A stretch of 64,000 bases of DNA from Candidatus Solirubrobacter pratensis. GTDB lineage: Bacteria; Actinomycetota; Thermoleophilia; Solirubrobacterales; Solirubrobacteraceae. Below the pieces are notes generated by a model. The model was given only the letters and a program-made list of their open reading frames with translations. It was not told where the DNA came from and did not search any database. The stretch is taken from contig NZ_KE384481.1 in NCBI RefSeq assembly GCF_000425945.1, positions 310,001 through 374,000 of the forward strand, written 5' to 3'. The translations under genes and the position numbers were made by a program. How positions within the stretch are numbered: the first letter of the stretch is position 1; each line of letters opens with the position of its first letter. Positions 7,443-16,285 of the stretch are shown piece after piece.

Positions 7443-9252
7443 GCAGGATCTCGTCGGCGGCGCGGAGGTCGGCGAGCGTGAGGCGCCGCTGGGTCGCGCC
7501 CGGCCGCGAGGTGCTCGCGAGGATCCGCCCGTCCTCCTCGGGCGTGTAGAGCCGGTCGCCGCGGCGGATCAGGACCGCCGCCCACGCGGCTTCCAGCACG
7601 GCGCCGTCGGCGTCGAGGAGCAGCGGCGTGGTGCCGCCCCGAGAGAGCGCGCGCAGCAGGTCGCGGTCCTGCCACTTGCGGTCGCCGAGCCCACCGGGGA
7701 GGACGTAGGGCTCCAGGACGATCGGCAGCCGCCGCGGGCGCAGGGGGCGGAACGCGGTCCCGCCGGCCGTGATGCGCAACGCGCCGTCGCCTTCGACGGC
7801 GGGCAGCTCCGGCCGGGCGCGGAGGCGGCGGAGGTGCGCGTCGAGGTTCACGGGCGCGCCGTCGCGGACGAGGACGGTCTCGAACACGCCGCGGTCAGGG
7901 TCGGGGCGGAGCCCGCCGCCGGCGAGCGCGGGCGGGGCGCCGGCGCGGTCGCCGCGCGCTTCGACGGGCGCGATCTCTCCCCCGGCGGCCGCGATCAACG
8001 GCCTCGCCTTCACGAGACATTCCTCAAGCTCCAGCTGAGGGTCAGAGTCGGCGACGATTCCACCACCCGCGCCCAGCCAGAGCAGGCCGTCGCGCGCCTC
8101 GAACGTGCGGATCGCGACGTTGAGCTCCAGTCCCGCCAGCGGGCTGGCGAACCCGATCGCGCCGGTATAGACCTCGCGCCCGGTCGCCTCCAGCTCGCTG
8201 ATCACGCGCAGCGCCTGCACCTTCGGCGCGCCCGTCACGGACCCCGGGGGGAACGCGGCGCGGAGCAGCGCACCGTCGCCGGCGTCCTCGCGCAGGCGGC
8301 CGCGCACCTCCGACACCAGGTGCCACACGCCCGGGTGCGGCTGCGCCTCCGGCGCGTCCGGCGCGACGACCGACCCGTACTCGCACACGCGCCCGAGGTC
8401 GTTGCGCATCAGGTCGACGATCATCACGTGCTCCGCGCGGTCCTTGGCGGACTCCCGCAGCGCGGCCGGATCGCCCGGGCGCGCCATCGTGCCCTTGATC
8501 GGGCCCGTCGCGACCTCCCGGCCGGCGCGGCGCAGGAACAGCTCGGGCGAGAGGCTCGCGATCCCACCCCACGGCGCCGGGAAGCACGCGCCGTAGGCCG
8601 GCCGCAGTGAGCCGGCCGCTCGCGCGAACAGCTCCGTCACGTCGCCCGACCACTGGGTCTCCAGCCGCAGGCAGAGGTTCGCCTGGAAGATCTCCCCCGC
8701 CGCGATCCGCTCGACGCACTCGCGCACTGCCCAGGTGTGACCGGCCGCCCCGGGCGCTCGCAGGGTGAACGTTCCTACGCCGGGATCGCGCCCCTCCGGC
8801 GCCGCCGCCAGCTTGGCCCGCACCGCCTCCAGCCGGGCGTCCAGCGCCGCCTCGCGCGCCGGAGTCGCGAGCGCCTCGAACCACCAGCGCCCCTCGGCGT
8901 CGAGCCGCAGCACGTGGTCGTAGTACGCAAGGTGCGCATCGGGCAGCGGGGCGGGCCGCGGCGGCCGCGGCGGCACCCGCTCCACGCGCGCGCCGAGCCC
9001 GTACCCGAGCCACCCGAACCAGCCGCCGCCGACGACGGCGTCCCCGCGCGCGGGCGGCACGCGGTCGACCGCCTGGAACGGGTCCTCCCCGTCGAGGACC
9101 TGCACGGGCGAGGCGCCGACGATCGCGCCGCCGCCGGCCCAGCGGCCGGTCAGCGCGAACGGCCAGGGCTCGTCGCGCAGCGCCAGCAGCACCCGCTCCG
9201 GCGGGAGCGAGCAGTCCAGCGCGATCCGCGCGGCGCGGGCGGGCGAGAGCAC
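7399..9252 (-). CDS. pabBC: Fused aminodeoxychorismate synthase I / lyase (PabB-PabC)
   Basis: A 617-residue bifunctional folate enzyme. Residues 1 to about 430 are a chorismate-binding domain with the PabB-specific motif GPIKGTM (Lys253, the catalytic lysine; anthranilate synthase has Ala there) and the blocks HVMIVDLMRNDLGRVC and GSVTGAPK. Residues from about 440 are a class IV PLP aminotransferase (4-amino-4-deoxychorismate lyase) with DRGVFETVLVRDG and a candidate PLP lysine, Lys526, in RKWQDRD. The C-terminal half is short and lacks part of the usual small domain, but this matches other PabBC fusions. Together with a glutamine amidotransferase encoded elsewhere it makes p-aminobenzoate. 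TAGATT ends six bases before the GTG: leaderless. Confidence 0.88.
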   Translation of the reverse strand: MLSPARAARIALDCSLPPERVLLALRDEPWPFALTGRWAGGGAIVGASPVQVLDGEDPFQAVDRVPPARGDAVVGGGWFGWLGYGLGARVERVPPRPPRPAPLPDAHLAYYDHVLRLDAEGRWWFEALATPAREAALDARLEAVRAKLAAAPEGRDPGVGTFTLRAPGAAGHTWAVRECVERIAAGEIFQANLCLRLETQWSGDVTELFARAAGSLRPAYGACFPAPWGGIASLSPELFLRRAGREVATGPIKGTMARPGDPAALRESAKDRAEHVMIVDLMRNDLGRVCEYGSVVAPDAPEAQPHPGVWHLVSEVRGRLREDAGDGALLRAAFPPGSVTGAPKVQALRVISELEATGREVYTGAIGFASPLAGLELNVAIRTFEARDGLLWLGAGGGIVADSDPQLELEECLVKARPLIAAAGGEIAPVEARGDRAGAPPALAGGGLRPDPDRGVFETVLVRDGAPVNLDAHLRRLRARPELPAVEGDGALRITAGGTAFRPLRPRRLPIVLEPYVLPGGLGDRKWQDRDLLRALSRGGTTPLLLDADGAVLEAAWAAVLIRRGDRLYTPEEDGRILASTSRPGATQRRLTLADLRAADEILLSSSLAGLVPAVLR

Positions 9253-9303
9253 GCGGGAAATCTAGTGTCCCGACTCGGAACACTCGTGCGCGACCATTGC
9301 GGC

Positions 9304-9849
9304 ATGAGCTTCGCCCAGACGCGCGAGAAGCTGCACCGTCTCGCCGAGCAGGTCGTCTCCCCGGCACGGGTGCATGCGACCGGGAACGAGATCGCCCTCA
9401 CCCCCACGCCGGGCGGCTGGGGCACGCCGCCGTTCCCCGACGGCGGGCAGGTCAGGGTCGAGGGCGCCGAGCTGGTCCAGCTCGACGCCGACGGCACCGA
9501 GACGCGCTCGGCGATCGACGTCGATCCCGGCGACGCCGCCCGCCTGGCCGAGTTCTTCGCGTTCGCGCAGGAGGTGCTCGAGACGCTGCGCGCGGAGGCG
9601 GCCGATCCGTCGGAGATCCACCTCTGGCCGGAGCACTTCGATGTCGCGTTCGAGGATCAGGAGGCGACCTACGGCGCCTCGCCGGGCGACGAGGACCACG
9701 ACGAGCCCTACCTCTACGTCGCGCCCTGGACCGCCCCGCCGCCCGCGCCCGAGTGGAACGCGAGGGGCTTCACCGGCGCCGAGGGGCCGTGGGGCGACCG
9801 CGAGGCCGCGCTGAAGTTCTTCCGCGACCGGCGCGACGCGCTGACGTGA
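9304..9849 (+). CDS. Conserved hypothetical protein
   Basis: A 181-residue soluble, acidic protein with no signal peptide. It reads as one globular domain with aromatic-rich blocks: GGWGTPPFPDG, ELVQLDADG, IHLWPEHFDVAFEDQ, YGASPGDEDHDEPYLYVAPW and a C-terminal GDREAALKFFRDRRDAL helix. The pattern HLWPEHFD and the PYLYVAPW strand look like a lineage-specific family, whose function I do not know. Codon use matches its neighbours. It overlaps the DUF2332 gene by GTGA, so the two form an operon. The ATG at 9304 fits the start of homology-like sequence. Confidence 0.7.
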   Translation: MSFAQTREKLHRLAEQVVSPARVHATGNEIALTPTPGGWGTPPFPDGGQVRVEGAELVQLDADGTETRSAIDVDPGDAARLAEFFAFAQEVLETLRAEAADPSEIHLWPEHFDVAFEDQEATYGASPGDEDHDEPYLYVAPWTAPPPAPEWNARGFTGAEGPWGDREAALKFFRDRRDALT

Positions 9850-10796
9850 GCGTCGAGCGGCTGCGCGCGGGCTACCGCGACTTCGCCGCGAACGAGGCGG
9901 CGGGGCGCTCGCCGCTGTATGTCGAGCTGGCGCGCGGCGTGGCGGAGGACGACGAGCTGCTCGCCTGGCTGGACCGGCTGCCCGTCGGCAAGCGCCAGCC
10001 GAACCTGCTGTTCTCTGCGGCGCGCGTCGTCGGCGGCGAGCTCGACGGCTACGAGGAGCTGCGGACGCTGCTGAGCGAGCGCCGCGACGACGTCGAGGCG
10101 CTCCTGCTCGCGCGCCGCACGCAGACCAACGAGGCGGCGCGCTGCGCGACGCTCCTGCCGCTGCTCGCCGCGCTCCCCCAGCCGCTCGCGCTGCTCGAGG
10201 TCGGCGCGAGCGCCGGGCTGTGCCTGCTCCCCGACCGCTACGCCTACGAGTACGACGCCGGCGGCGCGACGCATCGCGTCGGCGGCGGAGGCCCCGTGCT
10301 GCGCTGCCGCGTCCGCGGCCCCGCGCCGCTTCCCGCTTCAGTTCCCCGCGTCGCGTGGCGCGCCGGGCTCGACCTCGAGCCGGTGGACGTCGCCGACCCG
10401 GAGCAGGTGAGGTGGCTCGAGGCGCTCGTCTGGCCCGGCGAGGGCGACCGGCTCGAGACGCTGCGCGCCGCGATCGGCGTCGCCAGGCAGGATCCGCCGC
10501 GCATCGTGCAGGGCGACCTCACCACCGACCTCCCGGCGCTCGCGGCCGAGGCCCCGCGCGACGCGACGCTCGTCGTCTTCCACACCGCCGTGCTCGCGTA
10601 CGTGCCGCGCGAGGGGCGGGCGGCGTTCCGCGCGGCGGTGCAGGACGTCGGCGCGACCTGGATCGCCAACGAGGCGCCGCGCGTCCTCGGCCTGGACCCC
10701 GCGAGCGTCCCGCCGTCCATGTTCGCGCTCGCGCGCGGCGGCGAGCCGGTCGCCCACACCGACTCCCACGGCGCCTCGCTCACGTGGCTGGCGTGA
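9846..10796 (+). CDS. DUF2332 family protein
   Basis: The 316-residue protein matches DUF2332: an N-terminal helical part with SPLYVELARGVAEDDELLAW, a TQTNEAARCATLLPLL block, then ALLEVGASAGLCLLPDRY-YEY, which looks like a degenerate Rossmann/methyltransferase motif I (EVGASAG). It continues with a GLDLEPVDV strand, DATLVVFHTAVLAYV and a C-terminal DSHGASLTWL. DUF2332 is widespread in actinobacteria and has no assigned reaction; the EVGxSAG motif makes a SAM-dependent activity possible. The start overlaps the stop of the preceding gene. No regulation is visible apart from cotranscription. Confidence 0.8.
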   Translation: MSVERLRAGYRDFAANEAAGRSPLYVELARGVAEDDELLAWLDRLPVGKRQPNLLFSAARVVGGELDGYEELRTLLSERRDDVEALLLARRTQTNEAARCATLLPLLAALPQPLALLEVGASAGLCLLPDRYAYEYDAGGATHRVGGGGPVLRCRVRGPAPLPASVPRVAWRAGLDLEPVDVADPEQVRWLEALVWPGEGDRLETLRAAIGVARQDPPRIVQGDLTTDLPALAAEAPRDATLVVFHTAVLAYVPREGRAAFRAAVQDVGATWIANEAPRVLGLDPASVPPSMFALARGGEPVAHTDSHGASLTWLA

Positions 10797-10815
10797 CGTG
10801 CATCATCCCGCGTCC

Positions 10816-11610
10816 ATGCCGCTCGACATCACGCTCTTCACCGATCCCGCCTGCCCGTTCGCCTTCTCCGCCGAGCCCGTGCGCTGGCGGCTGAAGTGGC
10901 ACTACGGCGACCAGCTCCGCTGGACCGCCCGGATGATCGTCCTCACGCTCGAGCCGGGCGAGGACGCGAAGCTGGCCGAGGGCGCGCCGGGGCTGCAGCG
11001 CCGCTACCGGATGCCGATCGATCCGTCGCCCTACGCGCGTCGCTTCTCGTCCGAGCCGGCGTGCCGCGCCGTCGTGGCCGCGCGGATCCACGCGCCCGCG
11101 CACGCCGAGCCCTTGCTGCGGGCGCTGCGCGTGCGGGCGATGCTCGGCGGCTTGCTCGACGACCCCGCGCTGATCGCGGATGCCGCGCGCGAGGCCGGCC
11201 TCGATCCGGACGAGCTCGCCGGCTGGGACGCCGAGCAGGCGCTCCAGGACGACGTCGCCGCGGCGCGCGACCCCTCCCCCGCCGCCCGCGCCCTCGATCA
11301 CAAGCTCAGCGGCCCCGCGCAAGAGCGCCGCTACAGCGCGCCGAGCTACGAGATCGGGACGGCCGCTGTGCCCGGGTTCAGCCCGATGGAGGCCTACGAC
11401 GTCGCGATCGCCTCGCAGGCGCCGGGGATCGTGCGGCGGGCGAGCCCGGAGTCGGTCGAGGAGCTGCTCGCCTGGGCGCGGACCCCGCTCGCGACCGCCG
11501 AGGTCGTCGCGCTGATGCAGGACAGCGAGCAGACCGTCCGCGCCGCCCTCTCCAAGGCGGCGCGGCCGATCGCGGCGGGCGCCGACTTCTACTGGGCGTA
11601 CGGGTCGTAG
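10816..11610 (+). CDS. DsbA-family (thioredoxin-fold) oxidoreductase
   Basis: The 264-residue cytosolic protein begins MPLDITLFTDPACPFAFSAEP, a thioredoxin fold with a CPFA active-site stretch in place of CxxC, as in the FrnE/2-hydroxychromene-2-carboxylate isomerase branch. A long helical insert follows (residues 60-150), then the cis-Pro strand GTAAVPGFSP and a C-terminal helical half. With only one cysteine in the motif it is more likely a glutathione- or mycothiol-using isomerase-type enzyme than a disulfide oxidase. An in-frame ATG 18 bases upstream is possible, but the conserved start begins at 10816. Its 3' end overlaps the convergent VOC gene by 22 bases. Confidence 0.75.
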   Translation: MPLDITLFTDPACPFAFSAEPVRWRLKWHYGDQLRWTARMIVLTLEPGEDAKLAEGAPGLQRRYRMPIDPSPYARRFSSEPACRAVVAARIHAPAHAEPLLRALRVRAMLGGLLDDPALIADAAREAGLDPDELAGWDAEQALQDDVAAARDPSPAARALDHKLSGPAQERRYSAPSYEIGTAAVPGFSPMEAYDVAIASQAPGIVRRASPESVEELLAWARTPLATAEVVALMQDSEQTVRAALSKAARPIAAGADFYWAYGS

Positions 11611-11987
11611 GTGCCGAACGACCAGCGGTTGCCCTCGAGGTCGCGCGCGGCGTAGTCGCGCGAGCCGTAATCCTGGTCGACCGGGTGGCGGAAGACGTCG
11701 GCGCCCTTCTCCACCGCCCGTGCATGATGCGCGTCCACGTCCTCGAGCACGACGTAGATCGCCGCCGGCGAAGCGTCGGCGTCGGGCGTCGATTCGCCGA
11801 AGAAGCCGTCCGGCCGGTGCTGGCCGAGCATGATCAGGCCGTCGCCGAGGCGCAGCTCGGCGTGGTGGACGACGCCGTCATCACCGCGGTGGACCGCCTT
11901 CTCCTCGAAGCCGAAGACGTCCTCGAGCCAGGCGATCGCCGCGTCCGCGTCGCGGTAGCGAAGCGTCGGGAAGATGTTGGACTTCAT
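11589..11987 (-). CDS. VOC (glyoxalase/bleomycin-resistance fold) protein
   Basis: A 132-residue single-domain VOC protein: FPTLRYRDADAAIAWLEDVFGFE, HAELRLGDGLIMLGQ, IYVVLEDVDAHHARAVEKGADV, and a C-terminal RDYAARDLEGNRWSFGTY strand. This arrangement is that of the PhnB/glyoxalase-like group in which the metal site is often incomplete. The substrate is unknown. TACCGT ends seven bases before the ATG, so the transcript is leaderless. It overlaps the DsbA-like gene tail to tail. Confidence 0.82.
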   Translation of the reverse strand: MKSNIFPTLRYRDADAAIAWLEDVFGFEEKAVHRGDDGVVHHAELRLGDGLIMLGQHRPDGFFGESTPDADASPAAIYVVLEDVDAHHARAVEKGADVFRHPVDQDYGSRDYAARDLEGNRWSFGTYDPYAQ

Positions 11988-12034
11988 GACGCGGACGGTA
12001 CGCGCCGCGCACCGTCCGCGTCTTGGACGATGGG

Positions 12035-12226
12035 TCAGCCCGTCGCGGGCGCCTGCCCGTCGAAGTCGTCGTCGAGCGATTCGGCGTCGATGTCGAGCTC
12101 GGCGAGCAGTGCCGCGTCCTGCTCGGTGTCGACCTTCTCCGCCAGCTCGCGGTCCGCCCGCTCGGCGGCGTCGTAGTCACCGCGACCGCGCAGGCGGTCG
12201 ACGATCATCGTCTTCGGTACCAGCAC
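12035..12226 (-). CDS. Small conserved acidic protein (63 residues)
   Basis: A 63-residue acidic protein with the pattern VPKTMIVDRLRGRGDYDAA followed by ADRELAEKVDTEQDAALL and LDIDAESLDDDFDG. It is probably two or three helices with a disordered tail. It starts (GTG) three bases after the acoC stop, so it is the last gene of the acetoin dehydrogenase operon and probably translationally coupled. The function is unknown. The shape, a basic first helix and then a Leu-rich acidic helix, resembles short actinobacterial proteins encoded after unrelated operons. Confidence 0.6.
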   Translation of the reverse strand: MLVPKTMIVDRLRGRGDYDAAERADRELAEKVDTEQDAALLAELDIDAESLDDDFDGQAPATG

Positions 12227-12228
12227 GC

Positions 12229-13266
12229 TCAGCTCACCGCCTTGGTGGTCAGGAATCGCTCGATCATCCGGTTCACCTCGCCGGCCGCCTCCATGTGCGG
12301 CGAGTGGCCGGCGCCTTCGATCAGCTGGGCGTCCGGGTCCGGCGGGATGATCCGATCCTCGGCGCCCCAGATCGTGAGGACCGGGACGTCGACGTCCGGC
12401 GCGTCGACGAAGGCGGCGCCGGCGATCGTCTCGAGCGCCTCCTTGACCCCGTCGATGCGCTTGTACTTGAGCACGTCGTCGACGAGCGAGCGGGTCACGA
12501 GCGACTCGTCGGCGAACAGCAGCTGCAGCACGGGCTTGAGCTCGCGCCGCGACTCGGCGGCGATGAAGCCGTCGATGTACTCCCGGTTGACCGGCCGGCC
12601 GAACCCGGCCGGGGCGATCAGCGTCAGCGACGCCGCCCGGCCGCGGGCGGCGACCTGCGCGGCGATCAGCGCGCCGAGCGAGTGGCCGATCAGATGCGGC
12701 TTCTCGAGCCCCTGCGAGTCGAGGAACTCGACGACCGCGGCGGCCAGCCCCGTGCCGTCGCCCACCGCCTTCGACGATCCGCCGTGCCCGGGCAGGTCCA
12801 GCGCGAACACGCGGTGATCCTCGGCCAGCGCCGGCATCGCGAAGAGCCAGTTGTTCAAGTCGCCGCCGAAGCCGTGGATGAGCACGATCGGATCGCCGTC
12901 ATCGCCCTGGCGCAGGTAGCGGAGCGGCCCCGCCATCTCCGGCTGCGCACCTTCGTCCTCCTCCGCCTCGGGGACGAAGTTGGCCTCGAACTCCGCCACG
13001 AACGCGTCGATCTCCTCGTCCGGCACGGCCGCGTCGGCGATCACGCCGAGCAGCCCGCCGACCGGGATGACGGAGCCGACCTCGCCCACGCGGCGGCGCA
13101 GGACCCCGGACGCGGTGGCCTCCACCGCGCCCGTGATCTTCTCCGTCTCGACCTCGCACAGCTCGTCGCCGGAGGACACCTCGGCGCCCTCCTCGACGAG
13201 CCAGTCCAGCAGGCGCCCCTCGGTCATCGAGAGGCCCCACTTCGGCATGCCCAGCTTCGCGATCAT
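12229..13266 (-). CDS. acoC: Acetoin dehydrogenase E2 (lipoyl domain + alpha/beta hydrolase)
   Basis: A 345-residue E2-like subunit: biotinyl-lipoyl domain at residues 1-80 with the lipoylated Lys43 in ETEKITGAVEA, then an alpha/beta hydrolase fold in place of the usual CoA acetyltransferase domain. The hydrolase has HGFGGDLNNW (oxyanion), the nucleophile elbow GHSLGA (Ser197), GAEDRI (Asp) and EGAGHSPHME (His). This architecture is that of AcoC, which transfers the acetyl unit made by E1 to CoA during acetoin cleavage. The start is the ATG sharing one base with the acoB stop (TGATG). The peripheral subunit-binding domain is absent, as in other AcoC proteins. E3 is not encoded here. Confidence 0.9.
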   Translation of the reverse strand: MIAKLGMPKWGLSMTEGRLLDWLVEEGAEVSSGDELCEVETEKITGAVEATASGVLRRRVGEVGSVIPVGGLLGVIADAAVPDEEIDAFVAEFEANFVPEAEEDEGAQPEMAGPLRYLRQGDDGDPIVLIHGFGGDLNNWLFAMPALAEDHRVFALDLPGHGGSSKAVGDGTGLAAAVVEFLDSQGLEKPHLIGHSLGALIAAQVAARGRAASLTLIAPAGFGRPVNREYIDGFIAAESRRELKPVLQLLFADESLVTRSLVDDVLKYKRIDGVKEALETIAGAAFVDAPDVDVPVLTIWGAEDRIIPPDPDAQLIEGAGHSPHMEAAGEVNRMIERFLTTKAVS

Positions 13267-14282
13267 CAGGCGACGGGTGTCCCGGTCGTCTCGCGGATCG
13301 CCGCCGCGATCCCTTCCGGCGTGGGCACGTAGGCGTCCTCGAGCACGGGCGCGAACGGAACCGGCGTGTGCGGCGGCGTGACCATCCGCGGCGGCGCCTT
13401 GAGCTCGCTCCACGCCTCCTGCGCCACGCGCGCGACGATGTCCGCCGCCATGCCGCAGCGCGGGCCGGACTCGTCGACGACGACGAGGCGCCCCGTGTTC
13501 TCGACGCTCTCGAGGATCGTGTCCTCGTCCAGCGGCGACGTCGTGCGCGGGTCGACGACCTCGCACTCGATGCCCTCGCCCGCGAGCTCCTCGGCCGCCT
13601 CGCGCGCGAACTGGACCATCCGCCCGAGCGCGACCACGGTCACGTCGCCCCCCTCGCGCACGATGCTCGCCTCGCCGAACGGGATCGTGTAGCTCTCCTC
13701 CGGCACGTCGCCCTCGAGCGTGTAGAGCACCTTGTGCTCGAGGAAGATGACCGGGTCGTCGTCGCGGATCGCCTGGATCAGCAGGCCCTTCGCGTCATAC
13801 GGGTTGGAGGGCAGGACCACCTTCAGCCCGGGGATGTGGGTGAAGATCGGGTACAGCGCCTGCGAGTGCTGCGACGCCGCGCGGATGCCGGCGCCGTACA
13901 TCGTCCGCACGACCATCGGCGTCTCCGCCTTGCCGCCGAACATGTAGCGGAACTTCGCGGCCTGGTTGAAGATCTGGTCAAGGCACACGCCGAGGAAGTC
14001 GACGAACATCAGCTCGGCGATCGGCCGCAGCCCGGAGGCGGCGGCGCCCGCGGCGGCGCCGACGTAGGCCGACTCCGAGATCGGCGTGTCGATCACGCGG
14101 CCGGGGTATTTCGCGTACAGCCCCTTGGTGACGCCGAGCACGCCGCCCCAGGCGTCGTCCTCGCCCGGCGCGCCCATGCCGCCGGCGATGTCCTCGCCCA
14201 TGATCACGACGGTCGGGTCGCGCTCCATCTCGGACGCGATCGCCTCCGTGATCGCCTGCTGGTAGGTGATCTTGCGCGCCAT
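13266..14282 (-). CDS. acoB: Acetoin dehydrogenase E1 beta subunit
   Basis: The 338-residue subunit has the transketolase pyrimidine-binding domain: KITYQQAITEAIASEMERDP and VVIMGEDIAGG-GA, with the conserved Glu that activates thiamine diphosphate. SAYVGAAAGAAASGLRPI and EHKVLYTLEGDVPEESY follow. The C-terminal transketolase_C domain carries VVALGRMVQFAREAAEEL and EVVDPRTTSPLDEDTILESV. It forms the alpha2beta2 E1 that decarboxylates acetoin in the cytoplasm. It starts three bases after the acoA stop and is coupled to acoC. A branched-chain or pyruvate E1 is the alternative, but the linked acoX and hydrolase-type E2 favour acetoin. Confidence 0.92.
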   Translation of the reverse strand: MARKITYQQAITEAIASEMERDPTVVIMGEDIAGGMGAPGEDDAWGGVLGVTKGLYAKYPGRVIDTPISESAYVGAAAGAAASGLRPIAELMFVDFLGVCLDQIFNQAAKFRYMFGGKAETPMVVRTMYGAGIRAASQHSQALYPIFTHIPGLKVVLPSNPYDAKGLLIQAIRDDDPVIFLEHKVLYTLEGDVPEESYTIPFGEASIVREGGDVTVVALGRMVQFAREAAEELAGEGIECEVVDPRTTSPLDEDTILESVENTGRLVVVDESGPRCGMAADIVARVAQEAWSELKAPPRMVTPPHTPVPFAPVLEDAYVPTPEGIAAAIRETTGTPVA

Positions 14283-14285
14283 GGC

Positions 14286-15281
14286 CTAGTACCTCACGTA
14301 GACGTCGGTGAGCACGTCGTCGGGGCTCGGGTCCGGCGCGGAGCGCGCCTCCGCGACCGCCTCGTCGATCAGCTTGCGGGTCGCCTCGTCGATCGCCGCG
14401 AGCTCCTCCTGCTCGATCATCCCGGCGCCGGTCACGCGCCGGGCGAACGCGTCCAGGCAGTCGCGGTCGCGCCGCAGCGCCTCGACCTCGCCCTCGCCGC
14501 GGTACGTCTGCTGGTCGCCCTCGAAGTGGCCGAAGTAGCGCATCACCTTGCACTCGAGCAGCGTCGGGCCGCCGCCGGCGCGGGCGCGGGCGATGGCCTC
14601 GCCGGCCGCCTCGTGGACGGCGAAGAAGTCGAACCCGTCGACCGTGATGCCCGGCAGGCCGAACCCGTCGGCGCGCTTGGCGACGTCGATGCCGGACTGG
14701 TGGTAGTTGCTGGAGGTCGACTCCGCGTAGCCGTTGTTCTCGACCACGAACACGCACGGGAGATGCCACGAGGCCGCGAGGTTCAGGCTCTCCAGGAACG
14801 TGCCCTGGTTGGACCCGCCGTCGCCGGTGAACGAGACGCCGACCTGGTCGGTCTTGGTCACCTTCGCCTTCAGCCCGACGCCGCACACCAGCGGCGGGCC
14901 GCCGCCGACGATCCCGTTGGCGCCGAGCATGCCCTGCGAGAGGTCGGCGATGTGCATCGAGCCGCCCTTGCCGCGGCAGAGCCCGGTCGCCTTGCCGAAG
15001 ATCTCGGCCATCATGCCCTTGACGTCGCAGCCCTTCGCGATCGCATGGCCGTGGCCGCGGTGGGTGGACGCGACGAAGTCGTCCGCGCGAAGGTGCCCGA
15101 TCACGCCGGCCGCGATCGCCTCCTCGCCCGCGTACAGGTGGACGAAGCCCGGGATGTCCCCCGTCGCGAACTCCACGTGCGCGCGCTCCTCGAAGTCGCG
15201 GATCGTGCGCATCACGCGATAGGCCTCGAGCAGCTGGTCCTTCGTGAGCTCCCCCGTCGTGGGGGGCGCGACTGCAGACAT
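14286..15281 (-). CDS. acoA: Acetoin dehydrogenase E1 alpha subunit
   Basis: The 331-residue thiamine-diphosphate subunit has LLEAYRVMRTIRDFEERAH at the N-terminus, HRGHGHAIAKGCDVKGMMAE, then GLCRGKGGSMHIAD, and the ThDP/Mg motif GDGGSNQGTFLESLNLAA ending in VVENNGYAEST. It is of normal length for AcoA/PdhA. A good Shine-Dalgarno (GGAGGAG) lies just before the ATG at 15281. The gene follows acoX on the same strand after 33 bases and is followed by acoB after three. In the operon it catalyses cleavage of acetoin to acetaldehyde and an enzyme-bound acetyl group. Confidence 0.92.
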   Translation of the reverse strand: MSAVAPPTTGELTKDQLLEAYRVMRTIRDFEERAHVEFATGDIPGFVHLYAGEEAIAAGVIGHLRADDFVASTHRGHGHAIAKGCDVKGMMAEIFGKATGLCRGKGGSMHIADLSQGMLGANGIVGGGPPLVCGVGLKAKVTKTDQVGVSFTGDGGSNQGTFLESLNLAASWHLPCVFVVENNGYAESTSSNYHQSGIDVAKRADGFGLPGITVDGFDFFAVHEAAGEAIARARAGGGPTLLECKVMRYFGHFEGDQQTYRGEGEVEALRRDRDCLDAFARRVTGAGMIEQEELAAIDEATRKLIDEAVAEARSAPDPSPDDVLTDVYVRY

Positions 15282-15314
15282 GCGTCTCCTCCTCGCTCGA
15301 CTGCGAAGGGGAAG

Positions 15315-16256
15315 CTACGCCGTGCGGGGTTGCAACCGGGTTGCAGCGCGGCGCATCACGGCGTCGACGTCGATCCGGCGCGGGCCGCCGGTGAGCCGGA
15401 CGGTGGCGGGCTGCGCGCGGCGCTCGATCTCGCGCTCGCCGTCGAGGGCGAGGCAGCCGTGGGCGGCCGCGAGCCGGACGGGGCCGTCGATCGGCGCGAA
15501 CGACGCGACCGCGACCGGCACGATCAGCCCGGGCGCGATCGGCGCCATGATCGTCTCGCCCTCACCGAGCGTCACGTGGACGCCCTTGGCGCCGGGCGCG
15601 AGCATGCCGGCGATCGCGGACAGGCCGACGGCGCCGGGGTTCGCATGGGTCACGAACAGCTCGGTGATCGACTCGGCGCGCCACAGCGCGCGGGCGCCGA
15701 CGAAGCGCTGCGGGCTGACCGCGACGTCGACGAGGGCGAGGTCGGTGATCCCGTCGGCCTCGACCTCAAGCGCGGGCTCGCGGCGGATGTCGTCGTCGGT
15801 CGCGAGCCCCGCGGCAAGGCCGGCGATCGTCGCCTCGCGCATCTCCGGGAACGCGTTGTTGGTGCCGGTGGAGAGCGCGACGATCGGCGTGTCGCCGCAC
15901 GCCTTGGCGACGACGCGATGGGTGCCGTCGCCGCCGAGCACGACGATCGCGCTGACGCCGCGGGCGACCATCTCGCGGACCGCTCGCGTCGTGTCGTCCG
16001 CGCCGCCGGTCAGCGGCATGTCGAGCACCTCGAGAGGGAGCGGCTCGCCGTGGCCGCGGATCAGGCGCTCGAGCGTCCAGCCGAGGCCGTCGGCGGCCGG
16101 CATCATCAGCGCGCGATCGACGCCCGCGGCGCCCAGCCCGGTGAGGACGCGGTAGACCATCCCGGCCTTCTCGGAGTTGCCGAACACGCCGGCGCCCGCC
16201 ACCAGTCGCCTGATGTCGCGACCTGACGCCGGGTTGGCCACGATGCCCACTGACAC
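15315..16256 (-). CDS. acoX: AcoX, NAD kinase-like protein of the acetoin operon
   Basis: The 313-residue protein has the ATP-NAD/diacylglycerol kinase fold: MSVGIVANPASGRDIRRL, then the GGDGT loop in VVLGGDGTHRVVAK and the NE/D-like STGTNNAFPE. It matches AcoX, found in aco operons of Cupriavidus and actinobacteria, whose reaction is unsettled. The GTG at 16256 is used, with GTG 16250 as an alternative; TAACGT ends ten bases upstream. It heads the acoX-A-B-C operon and is divergent from the GAF-HTH activator gene, with only 29 bases between the start codons, so both promoters must interleave. Confidence 0.88.
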   Translation of the reverse strand: MSVGIVANPASGRDIRRLVAGAGVFGNSEKAGMVYRVLTGLGAAGVDRALMMPAADGLGWTLERLIRGHGEPLPLEVLDMPLTGGADDTTRAVREMVARGVSAIVVLGGDGTHRVVAKACGDTPIVALSTGTNNAFPEMREATIAGLAAGLATDDDIRREPALEVEADGITDLALVDVAVSPQRFVGARALWRAESITELFVTHANPGAVGLSAIAGMLAPGAKGVHVTLGEGETIMAPIAPGLIVPVAVASFAPIDGPVRLAAAHGCLALDGEREIERRAQPATVRLTGGPRRIDVDAVMRRAATRLQPRTA

Positions 16257-16285
16257 CCTGCGCTCGACGTTACAGTTGCAGCACC

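Noticed and set aside
12229..13566. A longer start for acoC (to 13566)
   Set aside because: The extra 100 codons overlap acoB in another frame and do not look like lipoyl-protein sequence; the lipoyl domain starts exactly at the ATG at 13266.
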